Positions 1 to 9,152 are shown, counted from the stretch's first letter. The stretch is 35,007 nt of DNA from Bacteroidota bacterium (GCA_005788145.1 SXYY01000101.1:1-35007); one strand, 5' to 3'. Notes: a model not told the origin generated them from the letters alone. Translations and numbers: made by a program.

Positions 1-13
1 CTCAACTCCCACC

Positions 14-46
14 AAAAAAGCCTCGCAATTGCGGGGCTTTTTTTAT
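14..46. terminator. Bidirectional Rho-independent terminator
   Basis: Stem AAGCCTCGC-AATT-GCGGGGCTT flanked by T-run on + strand and A-run (T-run on - strand); lies 3' of the minus-strand desaturase stop. Confidence 0.8.
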
Positions 47-87
47 TGGTGTTAATTTACAAAGTGCCGACTGTGACAGAATATGCA

Positions 88-1176
88 TCAAGGGGTTGAG
101 AGTCGGTTTAAATGACCGAAATGGCTTCTTAACGCATCAAGGAAGGTGGGATGGGATTTGTAAGGCAGGTTGTATTCTTCTGCGGTCTGACGTACAATTT
201 TTGAAATCTTTTTGTAGTGAACATGGCACACCGTTGGGAACAAGTGATGTTCAATTTGGAAATTTAATCCACCAATGAACCACGCCGTAAATCGGCTCTT
301 CTCTGCGAAATTTGCCGTTGTCTTCAACTGATGAATCGCCCAGCTATTCTCCATGCTCCCGTTGTTCTCCTCTGAACTATAGAATTCCATGTCGTCGCCC
401 AGATGTGCAGGTTGCGTTGCAAATGCCAGAATGATGCCACTGATGAAGTGATGGATAAAAAATCCCATCAGTGTGTGACCGATACCAAATTTCGACATCA
501 TGATGGGAAGTAGCAAAGTGGTTGGCCAATAAATCGCTTTGATGACAATGATCTCAATCAGAGCCCGGCGGTTGCTTCGACCCATTCTTGGGTATAAATT
601 CTCTTTGCTGTACCGGGAATATTGTTCAAAATCCTTGTTCAAAATCCAAACGAAAGGAAAAATCATGTAGAGAATGATCGCATAGAAAGCCTGAAAACGA
701 TGCGCAGCGAAAAAAGGATGCTTAGGCGAAAATCGGATAATTGTCTTTCTGATGTCCTCGTCGTGTCCTACGATATTGGTGTAGGTGTGGTGAAAAACAT
801 TGTGTTGAATTTTCCAATTCACATGATAAGCACCAACAATGTTCAACAGCCCGCCAAAAAAATCATTTATCCAAGTTTTGTTTGAATATGCACCGTGGTT
901 TGCATCGTGCATAATGGCCAAACCGATACCCACCATCCCCAGTCCGGTCAATGCCCATAATCCATACTGCATCCAAAGTGTATCGGCCTTTCCCATCATC
1001 AACATCGCCAAGGGAATGAGGTACAACAACACAATAATGATGGTTTTTAACCACATCGCCGCATTGGCATGTCGACCAATCTTTTGCTCGTCAAAAAAGT
1101 CATTCACTCTGCGGGTGAGCACAGCAAAAAACTCGGGATGCTGCTGGCCATTGAACTTGATTTTTTGTGGTTCCAT
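88..1176 (-). CDS. Fatty acid desaturase (acyl-lipid / linoleoyl-CoA desaturase type)
   Basis: His boxes HDANH, HNVFHH and QIEHH in the translated ORF, multiple TM segments. Start taken at internal Met (MEPQKIKFNG), ATG complement at 1174-1176, rather than ORF-track start 1242. Confidence 0.85.
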   Translation of the reverse strand: MEPQKIKFNGQQHPEFFAVLTRRVNDFFDEQKIGRHANAAMWLKTIIIVLLYLIPLAMLMMGKADTLWMQYGLWALTGLGMVGIGLAIMHDANHGAYSNKTWINDFFGGLLNIVGAYHVNWKIQHNVFHHTYTNIVGHDEDIRKTIIRFSPKHPFFAAHRFQAFYAIILYMIFPFVWILNKDFEQYSRYSKENLYPRMGRSNRRALIEIIVIKAIYWPTTLLLPIMMSKFGIGHTLMGFFIHHFISGIILAFATQPAHLGDDMEFYSSEENNGSMENSWAIHQLKTTANFAEKSRFTAWFIGGLNFQIEHHLFPTVCHVHYKKISKIVRQTAEEYNLPYKSHPTFLDALRSHFGHLNRLSTP

Positions 1177-1337
1177 AATCAAGTCGAATCTATGTATGTT
1201 GAGGCTAAATGGCTTACGGATTTTCGCAACTTGCCACGGCAAAATTTACGGAAAAACGCAAATCCCCACGTGCCTCAAAATCGAGATGTCGATTAATTGT
1301 GTGATTGTGTTTATCAAGAATGAATAACTTCGCAACC

Positions 1338-2405
1338 ATGAGACCTCAATCCAAAGCTTTTTTAGAAACATACCTCAACAACGTAAGTCCAACAGGGTTC
1401 GAACATTCCGGTCAGTCTATTTGGTTGGATTATTTAAAACCCTATGTTCAGGAAACATTCGTGGATACATATGGTACGGCGGTAGGCGTAATTAACCCTG
1501 GAATGCCTTACAAAGTGGTGCTTGAGGCACATGCCGATGAAATATCTTGGTTTGTGAACTACATCTCCGAAGATGGATACATTTATGTAATACGCAACGG
1601 TGGCTCCGATTTTCAAATAGCGCCTTCCATGCGATGCAACATTCACTGTGAAAATGGGAATGTGGTGAAAGGTGTATTTGGCTGGCCTGCCATCCACGTT
1701 CGCGCCGATAAAAACCCCGAAACCAAACAGGAAAATATTTTCATTGATCTGGGTTGTAGCAACAGGGCCGAAGTAGAGGCTTTGGGCGTTCATGTAGGCG
1801 CAGTTGCCGTTTTTGAGGCAGATTGCTTTTGGTTGAATGAGACCCATTTGGTGGGACGTGCATTGGACAACCGAATGGGCGGATTCATGATTGCGGAAGT
1901 TGCCAGACAGCTAACCGAAAACAAAGACGAACTGCCATTTACCGTTTATTTGGTGAATAGCGTGCAAGAAGAAATAGGATTGCGCGGCGCGGAGATGATT
2001 TCTCGACGATTGCAACCCGATGTAGCCATCATCACCGATGTAACACACGATACCTGTTCACCGCTCTACAATAAGAAACAACAAGGCGATTGCAAATGTG
2101 GCAAAGGTGCCGTCGTTACATACGGTCCCGCAGTTCAAAACAACCTCCTACAAACCATCATTGGTGTTGCCAAATCCAATGAAATTGCCATCCAACGCAA
2201 TGCCGTGAGCAGAAGCACCGGAACAGATACCGATTCTTTCGCTTATTCAGGAATGGGTGTGGCTTCTGCATTGATTTCATTACCGTTGAAATACATGCAT
2301 ACCACCGTGGAAACGGTTCATACCGATGATGTAAATAGCTGTATTCAGTTAATGTATCACACTGTGAAAACGCTGAAAGCCGGACAAACATTCAATTACA
2401 TTTGA
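1338..2405 (+). CDS. M42 family metallopeptidase (glutamyl aminopeptidase/endoglucanase-like)
   Basis: M42-type motifs: EAHADEISW, ALDNRMGG, NSVQEEIGLRGAE, ITDVTHDT, MHTTVETVHTDD. Start at ATG 1338 (MRPQSKAFLETYLNN) fits a -7-like box at 1325-1332. Confidence 0.85.
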   Translation: MRPQSKAFLETYLNNVSPTGFEHSGQSIWLDYLKPYVQETFVDTYGTAVGVINPGMPYKVVLEAHADEISWFVNYISEDGYIYVIRNGGSDFQIAPSMRCNIHCENGNVVKGVFGWPAIHVRADKNPETKQENIFIDLGCSNRAEVEALGVHVGAVAVFEADCFWLNETHLVGRALDNRMGGFMIAEVARQLTENKDELPFTVYLVNSVQEEIGLRGAEMISRRLQPDVAIITDVTHDTCSPLYNKKQQGDCKCGKGAVVTYGPAVQNNLLQTIIGVAKSNEIAIQRNAVSRSTGTDTDSFAYSGMGVASALISLPLKYMHTTVETVHTDDVNSCIQLMYHTVKTLKAGQTFNYI

Positions 2406-3316
2406 TGCAGTTGCTGACCATGAAGCGGACCGTGATGCCCGAGGGACATTGGTCTTTTACCCTGTTGATTTGGCCATTTTTGAAATTGCTGAGTATCCTT
2501 CCGTTCCCCGTATTGTTTGCGATTTCTGACGGACTTCGGTTCGTTTTGTATCGATTGGTCGGGTACCGTATCAAGGTGGTAAGGGAAAATTTGGTTCGCT
2601 CGTTTCCGGAAAAATCAGACAGTGAACGCAAGCAAATCGAAAAGGACTTTTACAAGCACTTGGGCGATTTGTTTGTTGAAACCGTTAAAGGCATGTCGAT
2701 CAGCGAATCAGAAATGAAACGCCGTATGTTAAACCTTGATCAGCACCACTACGATGAACTTTTCAATAAAGAACAAAGTGCCATCATCGTGATGAGTCAC
2801 TGTGGTAATTGGGAATGGATTTGTTTGATGTCTCAGATTGCTTGTCAACAGCGTGTTCAGTGCATTTATAAAACCTTATCCAATGGTGGTTTCGATCGTT
2901 GGATGTATGCTATCCGCAGCAAATTTGGGGCGAATCCCATCCCCATGGAGCAAACCCTTCGGGTATTGGATGCGAATAAGTCAGTGGTAACCGTGAACGC
3001 TTTTATCGGGGATCAAAATCCGAGCTCTGGAAAAGGATCCCATTGGATAAATTTCCTGAATCAAGATACGCCATTCATGATGGGGCCCGAGAAAATCGCC
3101 AAGAAGTTCAACATGCCTTTGTATTATTTGGCCAGTAGAAAAGTGCGTAGGGGTTTTTACGAGGCCACCACCGTGCCCTTGTGTTTGGATCCATCATCCA
3201 TGGCGGATGGAGAAATCACCCGCCTCATCGCGGAACATACTGAGCGTGAAATTCTTCAGCAGCCCCACATTTGGTTGTGGAGTCATCGTCGCTGGAAACA
3301 CAAGCGCAGCGCTTAA
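2405..3316 (+). CDS. Lysophospholipid/lipid A acyltransferase family protein (LpxL/HtrB-like)
   Basis: HX4E motif in MSHCGNWEW, N-terminal hydrophobic segment, WLWSHRRWK C-terminus typical of LpxL family; TGATG coupling with the upstream gene. Confidence 0.85.
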   Translation: MQLLTMKRTVMPEGHWSFTLLIWPFLKLLSILPFPVLFAISDGLRFVLYRLVGYRIKVVRENLVRSFPEKSDSERKQIEKDFYKHLGDLFVETVKGMSISESEMKRRMLNLDQHHYDELFNKEQSAIIVMSHCGNWEWICLMSQIACQQRVQCIYKTLSNGGFDRWMYAIRSKFGANPIPMEQTLRVLDANKSVVTVNAFIGDQNPSSGKGSHWINFLNQDTPFMMGPEKIAKKFNMPLYYLASRKVRRGFYEATTVPLCLDPSSMADGEITRLIAEHTEREILQQPHIWLWSHRRWKHKRSA

Positions 3317-6129
3317 TTGCTCAGCCCGTATTTTTTGGTATCCAAGGGCTCTCCAGTAATGGATTCGTAGATGGTCATGATGGCCTCTACACCCATTTGG
3401 AAATCAATTTGCGTTTTGGCAGATCCGATCTGTGCTGCTTGTACCCACAAATTGTAGTTGGTGACATCCTTCTGCATTTGGTAGGCTTGTGCACCCAACG
3501 CATATACCCTGTAGTCCATGGGGTTTACGGCTACACCAGCTTGCAAGGTGGCCAATCCAGCCATGGCATCTCCTTTCATCAGTTCTGCTTGTGCCTTCAT
3601 GACATATCCCTCACCATCGCGCGGGCGTGAGTCGATGAATTCCGACATGACCTGTATGGCTTTGTCGTATTTCTTTTGAGAAACATAGTATTGGTGCAAG
3701 GCAAAACAACTTCTTGAGTGCTCCGGGTAATATTTGCGTGCAGTTTCAGCAGCGGCGATGGCTTTGTCTATCTGACCCAAGTTTGCATATGCCGTTGAAA
3801 TGTAAAAATGAATTTCAGAACGATTGGGGTCTAATGTTACATAGCGGTTAAGCAATTCAATGCCTTTGGTAAATGCAGTATCCTTTTCAATGGCTTTGAT
3901 TCCCTCGTAATCATCCAAACTACCGTCGGTTGAAGACATGGGACGTTCAATTACGACGCCAGCAGCTACACCATCGACCATCTGTTGATACACAGTTCCT
4001 TTTGGCGGGAATTCTCCTGAGTTTAGACGGGACTTATCGAAATAGGCATTATAGAATATACAATAATCCCACTTCTTGGCACTTCGATCGTCGAAACGTG
4101 TATAGCCTACGTGTACGTTCTTGTAATTGCGACAGTAGTATTTCACATGGTCCATACCGTATGAAAGTACTTCGAATTTTTTGTCGGGATTTTTTTCAAC
4201 CACATTTTTTAGAAACCATTCGGTACTCGGACGCAAACTGGCGAGGTAATAATCCATTTCATATTCACCATATGCATTGGCAGCGCCGCCCTGGATTTCA
4301 TTGAAATAAGAATAACTCACAGGGTGATTGGCAAAAATGAATTTGGCTGGCAATGCAGTGAGGGCAAAGACAATCGCCAATACTGCACCCCGTAATTTAC
4401 CATTGAATTTGGTCACCAATGCATCGAGCCATTGGTATCCCATAAAAGCGATACCCACAAAACAGGGTAGCGTAAACAAGATCTGTCGAATCCCGCCATA
4501 CACTTGAGACTTTTGGATGTAGATGTATACCACGGGGAAAATCGCGGCGAACAGAATCAAAAATATTTCATTGTTGAATTGTTTGCGGTTGGGGTAGAGC
4601 AAAAGGGTAAACAATCCCAATCCTAGCAAAACGGCTATGGGGGTAGTGATGATCAAATACTTACGCAAATAGTGCAGCGGCAACATGTCCGAATCGAAAA
4701 GCTTGCCTTCGAACAATTGTCTTAGCGATACAGAGTAGTTGGTGAACTCTTTCAGCGCTTCCATAGGGTTGGTGAATGGCTCTGACCAACCATAGGGCCA
4801 AACGATGATGCCCAAAATGTAGGAAGCCATACCCAGCGCACCCAACCACAAAACCAACTTGGTGATGCCTGTCCATTTGAACGATAGAAATTGTTTGAGT
4901 CCCAATGATTCGATGTATTTCAAGCCGGCATACATGATGAATATCGCCACGCTCAACAATCCACCAATACGCACGCTGATGCCCAAGGCAGTTCCGAATA
5001 CCAATCCAATGATGTTGTTCCAAGCGAAGTTTCTGCCGCCTTTGAACAATTTTAGGGCGTAATACAAGCTCATGACATAGCCCAGTGCAAACGGTACGTC
5101 TTTGGGATTGTTCATGGCTTCACCGAAAAATCTGGGCATAAATAGCATGACCAAGAGCGCAGCCCACGCATACATCCAACTTCCTTTGGTCAGTTGTTTT
5201 ACAATTAAAGCGGTATAGAAAATCGCCAAGAATCCGAATACCGCATTCCACCAATGCCTGAAGCCCATGTAATCTTCAACGCCCATCCAATGGCCTAGAA
5301 TGGTCGTAAATGTATCGAAACTGGACCCATAAACATGCATAACGCGATCGGGGTCTTTGATGGTGGCAACGTCGGAACCCATTTCCGGCAGGGCTTTGGC
5401 TAAGGTTGGCATACGCTGTCCTTTCAATTCATTGGTATCCACAGGGATCGCCATGCCAATAGGGTCCAAATAATAATTGGCAATCAGTTTGGAGTAGGTG
5501 TATTGGGTGAATTCATCGCCCGATATGGATGCATTCTTGCTCATTTGGGTCATGAATACAACCGCAATCAAAGAGAGCGCGAGGAATATCCACCGATGTA
5601 GATGTTTGTTGGCGGTGAGGTAGTATTTGATTGTCAAAGCCCAACGCTGACGGATCAAATCGCTCAAGGCAATCTTGCTTGCCGGACTTCCCAAAATGGT
5701 TTCTTGTGAACGCAAGTTGCATTTTTCCAAGACGTAGGACAATTCAAACAGACTGTTGAATGGAAAACGCTCTTCAGCCAACCGTTGCATGGCGGCACGA
5801 TTGATCAAAATCCACTTACATTGCAAATCAGCGTCACTGTGTCCTGCCAAAGCCTCGCCAATTGCGGCGTTGTTGACTTTTGGTTTTCCCACAACGAAAG
5901 CCCCATTTTTGCAGGAGTCGATAAAATTTGACGCCGCTTGATATTCATTCGGTTTAGGGACTTGGTTGGTTAAGTGCACCAAATACACAGATTGATCAGC
6001 AAATGATAGGGAAGGTGTGTCTGAAATTGATTGGATGATTGTCTGAAATTCATCCAACGCAATGAGGGATACTGCATTGCTTTTAGATTCTGACGAGGGT
6101 TGTTGATTGTTGGAAATCGTTTTGGCCAT
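3313..6129 (-). CDS. GT-C-type (GT39/ArnT-like) polytopic membrane glycosyltransferase with C-terminal TPR repeats
   Basis: Many TM helices after residue ~180, SGDEFTQ acidic motif in first loop, C-terminal TPR-like repeats (ELLNRYVTLDPNRSEIHFYISTAYANLGQIDKAI...). Start chosen at ATG 6129 because the TTG at 6141 lies inside a predicted -7 box. Confidence 0.7.
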   Translation of the reverse strand: MAKTISNNQQPSSESKSNAVSLIALDEFQTIIQSISDTPSLSFADQSVYLVHLTNQVPKPNEYQAASNFIDSCKNGAFVVGKPKVNNAAIGEALAGHSDADLQCKWILINRAAMQRLAEERFPFNSLFELSYVLEKCNLRSQETILGSPASKIALSDLIRQRWALTIKYYLTANKHLHRWIFLALSLIAVVFMTQMSKNASISGDEFTQYTYSKLIANYYLDPIGMAIPVDTNELKGQRMPTLAKALPEMGSDVATIKDPDRVMHVYGSSFDTFTTILGHWMGVEDYMGFRHWWNAVFGFLAIFYTALIVKQLTKGSWMYAWAALLVMLFMPRFFGEAMNNPKDVPFALGYVMSLYYALKLFKGGRNFAWNNIIGLVFGTALGISVRIGGLLSVAIFIMYAGLKYIESLGLKQFLSFKWTGITKLVLWLGALGMASYILGIIVWPYGWSEPFTNPMEALKEFTNYSVSLRQLFEGKLFDSDMLPLHYLRKYLIITTPIAVLLGLGLFTLLLYPNRKQFNNEIFLILFAAIFPVVYIYIQKSQVYGGIRQILFTLPCFVGIAFMGYQWLDALVTKFNGKLRGAVLAIVFALTALPAKFIFANHPVSYSYFNEIQGGAANAYGEYEMDYYLASLRPSTEWFLKNVVEKNPDKKFEVLSYGMDHVKYYCRNYKNVHVGYTRFDDRSAKKWDYCIFYNAYFDKSRLNSGEFPPKGTVYQQMVDGVAAGVVIERPMSSTDGSLDDYEGIKAIEKDTAFTKGIELLNRYVTLDPNRSEIHFYISTAYANLGQIDKAIAAAETARKYYPEHSRSCFALHQYYVSQKKYDKAIQVMSEFIDSRPRDGEGYVMKAQAELMKGDAMAGLATLQAGVAVNPMDYRVYALGAQAYQMQKDVTNYNLWVQAAQIGSAKTQIDFQMGVEAIMTIYESITGEPLDTKKYGLSN

Positions 6130-6138
6130 ACCTATTGG

Positions 6139-6146
6139 CAAACCTA
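6139..6146 (-). promoter_or_regulatory. -7 promoter element TAGGTTTG for the GT-C/TPR gene
   Basis: Exact TAnnTTTG on minus strand, 9 nt before ATG 6129. Confidence 0.55.
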
Positions 6147-6263
6147 CAAGAATTTTTGATTTGAATGTTTGCGAAATTGGAAAAAATCAATGCGGGTGTG
6201 GGCAAAGTATTTGCAAATATTCCAAAATATGGCGTTTTATCGGATTTGTAAACATTATTTCAC

Positions 6264-6271
6264 TAATTTTG
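6264..6271 (+). promoter_or_regulatory. -7 promoter element TAATTTTG for rpsA
   Basis: Exact TAnnTTTG; places TSS shortly upstream of the AGGAGGA Shine-Dalgarno. Confidence 0.55.
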
Positions 6272-6283
6272 CCGCCCGATCAA

Positions 6284-6290
6284 AGGAGGA
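6284..6290 (+). promoter_or_regulatory. Shine-Dalgarno AGGAGGA for rpsA
   Basis: AGGAGGA followed by an 8-nt spacer and in-frame TTG at 6299. Confidence 0.7.
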
Positions 6291-6298
6291 ACTATTTC

Positions 6299-8449
6299 TT
6301 GACAAACGAAAAAAATGAACAAGCCATTGAAGAAACCGTAGAAGTTTCCAAGGCAAAAAACACCAAAACTGCTGCAGCTGCAGCGCATGACGATTTCGAC
6401 TGGGGGGCCGATGAAGCTGGCTTCGAGTCTTATTCTAATGTTGAGCGCAAGCGTCTAGAGGATGCATACAACTCTACTTTCCAACCTGTTGTTGAAAAAC
6501 AAGTTGTGAAGGGTACTGTTGTAGGTATGAACGAAAAAGACGTGGTTGTGAACATTGGATTCAAAAGCGATGGTTTGGTACCGCGAACTGAATTCCGTGA
6601 TGTTCCCACTTTGGCATTGGGCGACGAAGTAGAAGTATTCGTTGACATTGCTGAAGACAAAATGGGTCAATTGATTTTGAGCAGAAAGAAAGCTTTGCAA
6701 GAAACTGCTTGGGAGAAAATTGTTGAAGCACACAACAATGACGCAATTGTTACCGGTTTTGTTCGCAGCAGAACCAAAGGTGGTTTGGTGGTAGATGTAT
6801 TTAGTTTTGATACATTCTTACCTGGTTCACAAATTGATACCAAGCCTGTGCGTGATTACGATCAGTACGTAGGCAAGAATATGGATTTCAAAATTGTTAA
6901 AATCAATGAAATCTATAAAAATGTTGTAGTATCACACAAAGTCCTGATTGAAGACGATATAGAAGCACAGAAATCTGTGATTTTGTCTAAATTGGAGAAA
7001 GGACAAGTATTGGAAGGTGTTGTGAAAAACATGACTTCTTTTGGTGTGTTCGTGGATTTGGGTGGTATCGATGGATTGTTGCACATCACAGATATCTCGT
7101 GGGGTCGTATCAACCACCCAGAAGAGGTTTTGAAGTTGGACGATCGTATCCAAGTGGTAATTTTGGATTATGATGATTTGAAGAAGCGTATTTCATTGGG
7201 CTTGAAGCAATTGACTTCTCACCCTTGGGATAACTTGACTGCTGATATTTTGGAAGGTACAAAAGTCAACGGTAGAGTAGTTTCTGTAGCCGATTACGGT
7301 GCATTCGTTGAAATTAAACCAGGTGTTGAAGGTTTGGTTCACGTAAGTGAAATGAGCTGGAGTTCACACTTGCGCAATCCTTCTGAATATTTGAAGGTGG
7401 GTGATGATGTGGAAGCGTTGGTGCTTTCATTGGATCGCTCTGAGCACAAAATGTCGTTGGGTATCAAGCAATTGACCCAAGATCCTTGGATCGAAATCGA
7501 GAACAAATACGCTTTGGGAAGCAAGCACACAGGTGTTGTGAAAAACTTGACTTCTTACGGATTGTTCTTGGAATTGGAAGAAGGAATTGATGGTTTGGTT
7601 CACGTTTCAGATTTGAGCTGGAACAAGAAAATCAAGCACCCTAGCGAATTCACCAAGAAAGGTGACAAGTTGGATGTAGTTGTATTGGAAGTGGACAAAG
7701 ACAATCGTCGTTTGAGTTTGGGCCACAAGCAGTTGGAAGAAAACCCATGGGAAACTTTTGAGACCATCTTCTCAATAGGTTCAATCCATGAAGGTACCGT
7801 AATGTCTGTAAACGACAAAGGTGCTACCATCCAAATGCAATATGGTGTTGAAGCGTTCGCGCCTTCACGCCACATTAAGAAAGCCAATAACGCCACCATG
7901 TCGGATGATGAAATTTTGGAATTCGAAATAATCGAATTTTCTAAAGATGCCAAGCGCATCATAATTTCTCATACCAACATTTGGAAAGGTGCCGAAAGGG
8001 CAAGCAAAGAGGCTGATAACAATTCAAAAGATAAGGCCCGTAAGAACACCACCAAAGTGGTGAAGAAAATGAATCAAACTTCAGAGAAATCAACTTTCGG
8101 TGAATTGGATGCATTGACAGCTTTACGTGCTCAATTTGAAAAAGCAGAAAAAGTAGATGCCAAAGCCAAAGCCGACAAGGCTGAAGCGAAAAAGGTAGAG
8201 GCCGCTGCTGTTGAAACTGCCGCTGCTGTTAAAAAAACTGCCGCCCCAGCTTCTGGTTCTACTGCAACCTTGAAATCACTTTCAGGTGTAGGTCCCGCCA
8301 TGGAAAAGCGTATGATAGCCTTGGGTGTGAACAGCATCGAAGACTTGAATGGTTTGTCTGAGGAGAAAATTACCGCAATGTCAGCAGAAGATGCAAAAAT
8401 ATCTGCCGATCAGTGGGGTAAGTGGATGGAAGAAGCCAAGTCTCTCTAA
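6299..8449 (+). CDS. rpsA: 30S ribosomal protein S1 with C-terminal linker plus helix-hairpin-helix-like extension
   Basis: Six S1 OB-fold repeats (e.g. GVVKNMTSFGVFVDLGGIDGLLHITDISW). TTG start gives (M)TNEKNEQAIEETVEV; no in-frame ATG until within the first S1 repeat region. Confidence 0.9.
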   Translation: MTNEKNEQAIEETVEVSKAKNTKTAAAAAHDDFDWGADEAGFESYSNVERKRLEDAYNSTFQPVVEKQVVKGTVVGMNEKDVVVNIGFKSDGLVPRTEFRDVPTLALGDEVEVFVDIAEDKMGQLILSRKKALQETAWEKIVEAHNNDAIVTGFVRSRTKGGLVVDVFSFDTFLPGSQIDTKPVRDYDQYVGKNMDFKIVKINEIYKNVVVSHKVLIEDDIEAQKSVILSKLEKGQVLEGVVKNMTSFGVFVDLGGIDGLLHITDISWGRINHPEEVLKLDDRIQVVILDYDDLKKRISLGLKQLTSHPWDNLTADILEGTKVNGRVVSVADYGAFVEIKPGVEGLVHVSEMSWSSHLRNPSEYLKVGDDVEALVLSLDRSEHKMSLGIKQLTQDPWIEIENKYALGSKHTGVVKNLTSYGLFLELEEGIDGLVHVSDLSWNKKIKHPSEFTKKGDKLDVVVLEVDKDNRRLSLGHKQLEENPWETFETIFSIGSIHEGTVMSVNDKGATIQMQYGVEAFAPSRHIKKANNATMSDDEILEFEIIEFSKDAKRIIISHTNIWKGAERASKEADNNSKDKARKNTTKVVKKMNQTSEKSTFGELDALTALRAQFEKAEKVDAKAKADKAEAKKVEAAAVETAAAVKKTAAPASGSTATLKSLSGVGPAMEKRMIALGVNSIEDLNGLSEEKITAMSAEDAKISADQWGKWMEEAKSL

Positions 8450-8467
8450 TTAAAAAAACGAATAGAG

Positions 8468-8500
8468 AAAAGCCTCGCTTCGGCGGGGCTTTTCTTTTTT
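8468..8500 (+). terminator. Rho-independent terminator of rpsA
   Basis: AAAAGCCTCGC-TTCG-GCGGGGCTTTT followed by CTTTTTT; UUCG tetraloop. Confidence 0.9.
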
Positions 8501-8506
8501 GAAAGT

Positions 8507-8514
8507 TAACTTTG
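8507..8514 (+). promoter_or_regulatory. -7 promoter element TAACTTTG
   Basis: Exact TAnnTTTG ending 5 nt before ATG 8520. Confidence 0.55.
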
Positions 8515-8519
8515 TAAGA

Positions 8520-9152
8520 ATGACAGAACAACTCATCGCGGCGTTTTTGATCAGTGTGTTGCATGGTTTTATCCCTGGACACTGGTTGCCCTTTTTGGCC
8601 CTTGCCAAAAAAATGGGTTGGAGTAAATCCCAAACACTTCGTTATACAGGTTTGGCTGCCATCGCGCATGCCGCGGGTACTGTAGCCATCGGCCTCCTGA
8701 TTGCTAAAATCACCATGCTTGGTTTAAAGACTGCCAATCCAACGATGGACCTTTTATCCATCATGCATTTTGAAACCTTTGGAGCCATATTGATGATTTT
8801 GTTGGGTATTTGGTTTTTGTACAGACACCATCGTCATCATCATTTTCATTTCCCCCAAAAAGCAGCAAACCAAGAGGGTAAATGGGCCTTTGGCATTGTG
8901 TTGATTTCCTTGTTTTTATCGCCTTGCATGGAGATCGAATCCTACTTTTTCACGTTGGCACCACTGGGATGGGGTGTGATTCTCACATTGGTGGTGGTTT
9001 ATTCACTCACAACATGGCTCAGCATGATGGGTGGCGTTTGGATTGGATTTAGTGGTTTAGAACGATGGAATTCACACCGTTTGGAACACAATGCGGGCAT
9101 TATCACCGGCGTTGTGATGATTTTATCAGGCCTTATGCTAGCTTTTGCTTGA
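8520..9152 (+). CDS. NicO/RcnA/UreH-like polytopic membrane protein (putative metal transporter)
   Basis: HGFIPGHW resembles the NicO-family H-x4-(D/G)H signature; LSPCMEIES in a later TM; His-rich cytosolic loop YRHHRHHHFHFP; ~6 hydrophobic segments. Confidence 0.55.
   Translation: MTEQLIAAFLISVLHGFIPGHWLPFLALAKKMGWSKSQTLRYTGLAAIAHAAGTVAIGLLIAKITMLGLKTANPTMDLLSIMHFETFGAILMILLGIWFLYRHHRHHHFHFPQKAANQEGKWAFGIVLISLFLSPCMEIESYFFTLAPLGWGVILTLVVVYSLTTWLSMMGGVWIGFSGLERWNSHRLEHNAGIITGVVMILSGLMLAFA

Noticed and set aside
839-1327. 162-aa plus-strand ORF opposite the desaturase
   Set aside because: Antisense to a desaturase with intact His boxes; no start context or domain.
6990-7760. Imperfect direct repeats within rpsA
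   Set aside because: Explained by the tandem S1 OB-fold repeats.
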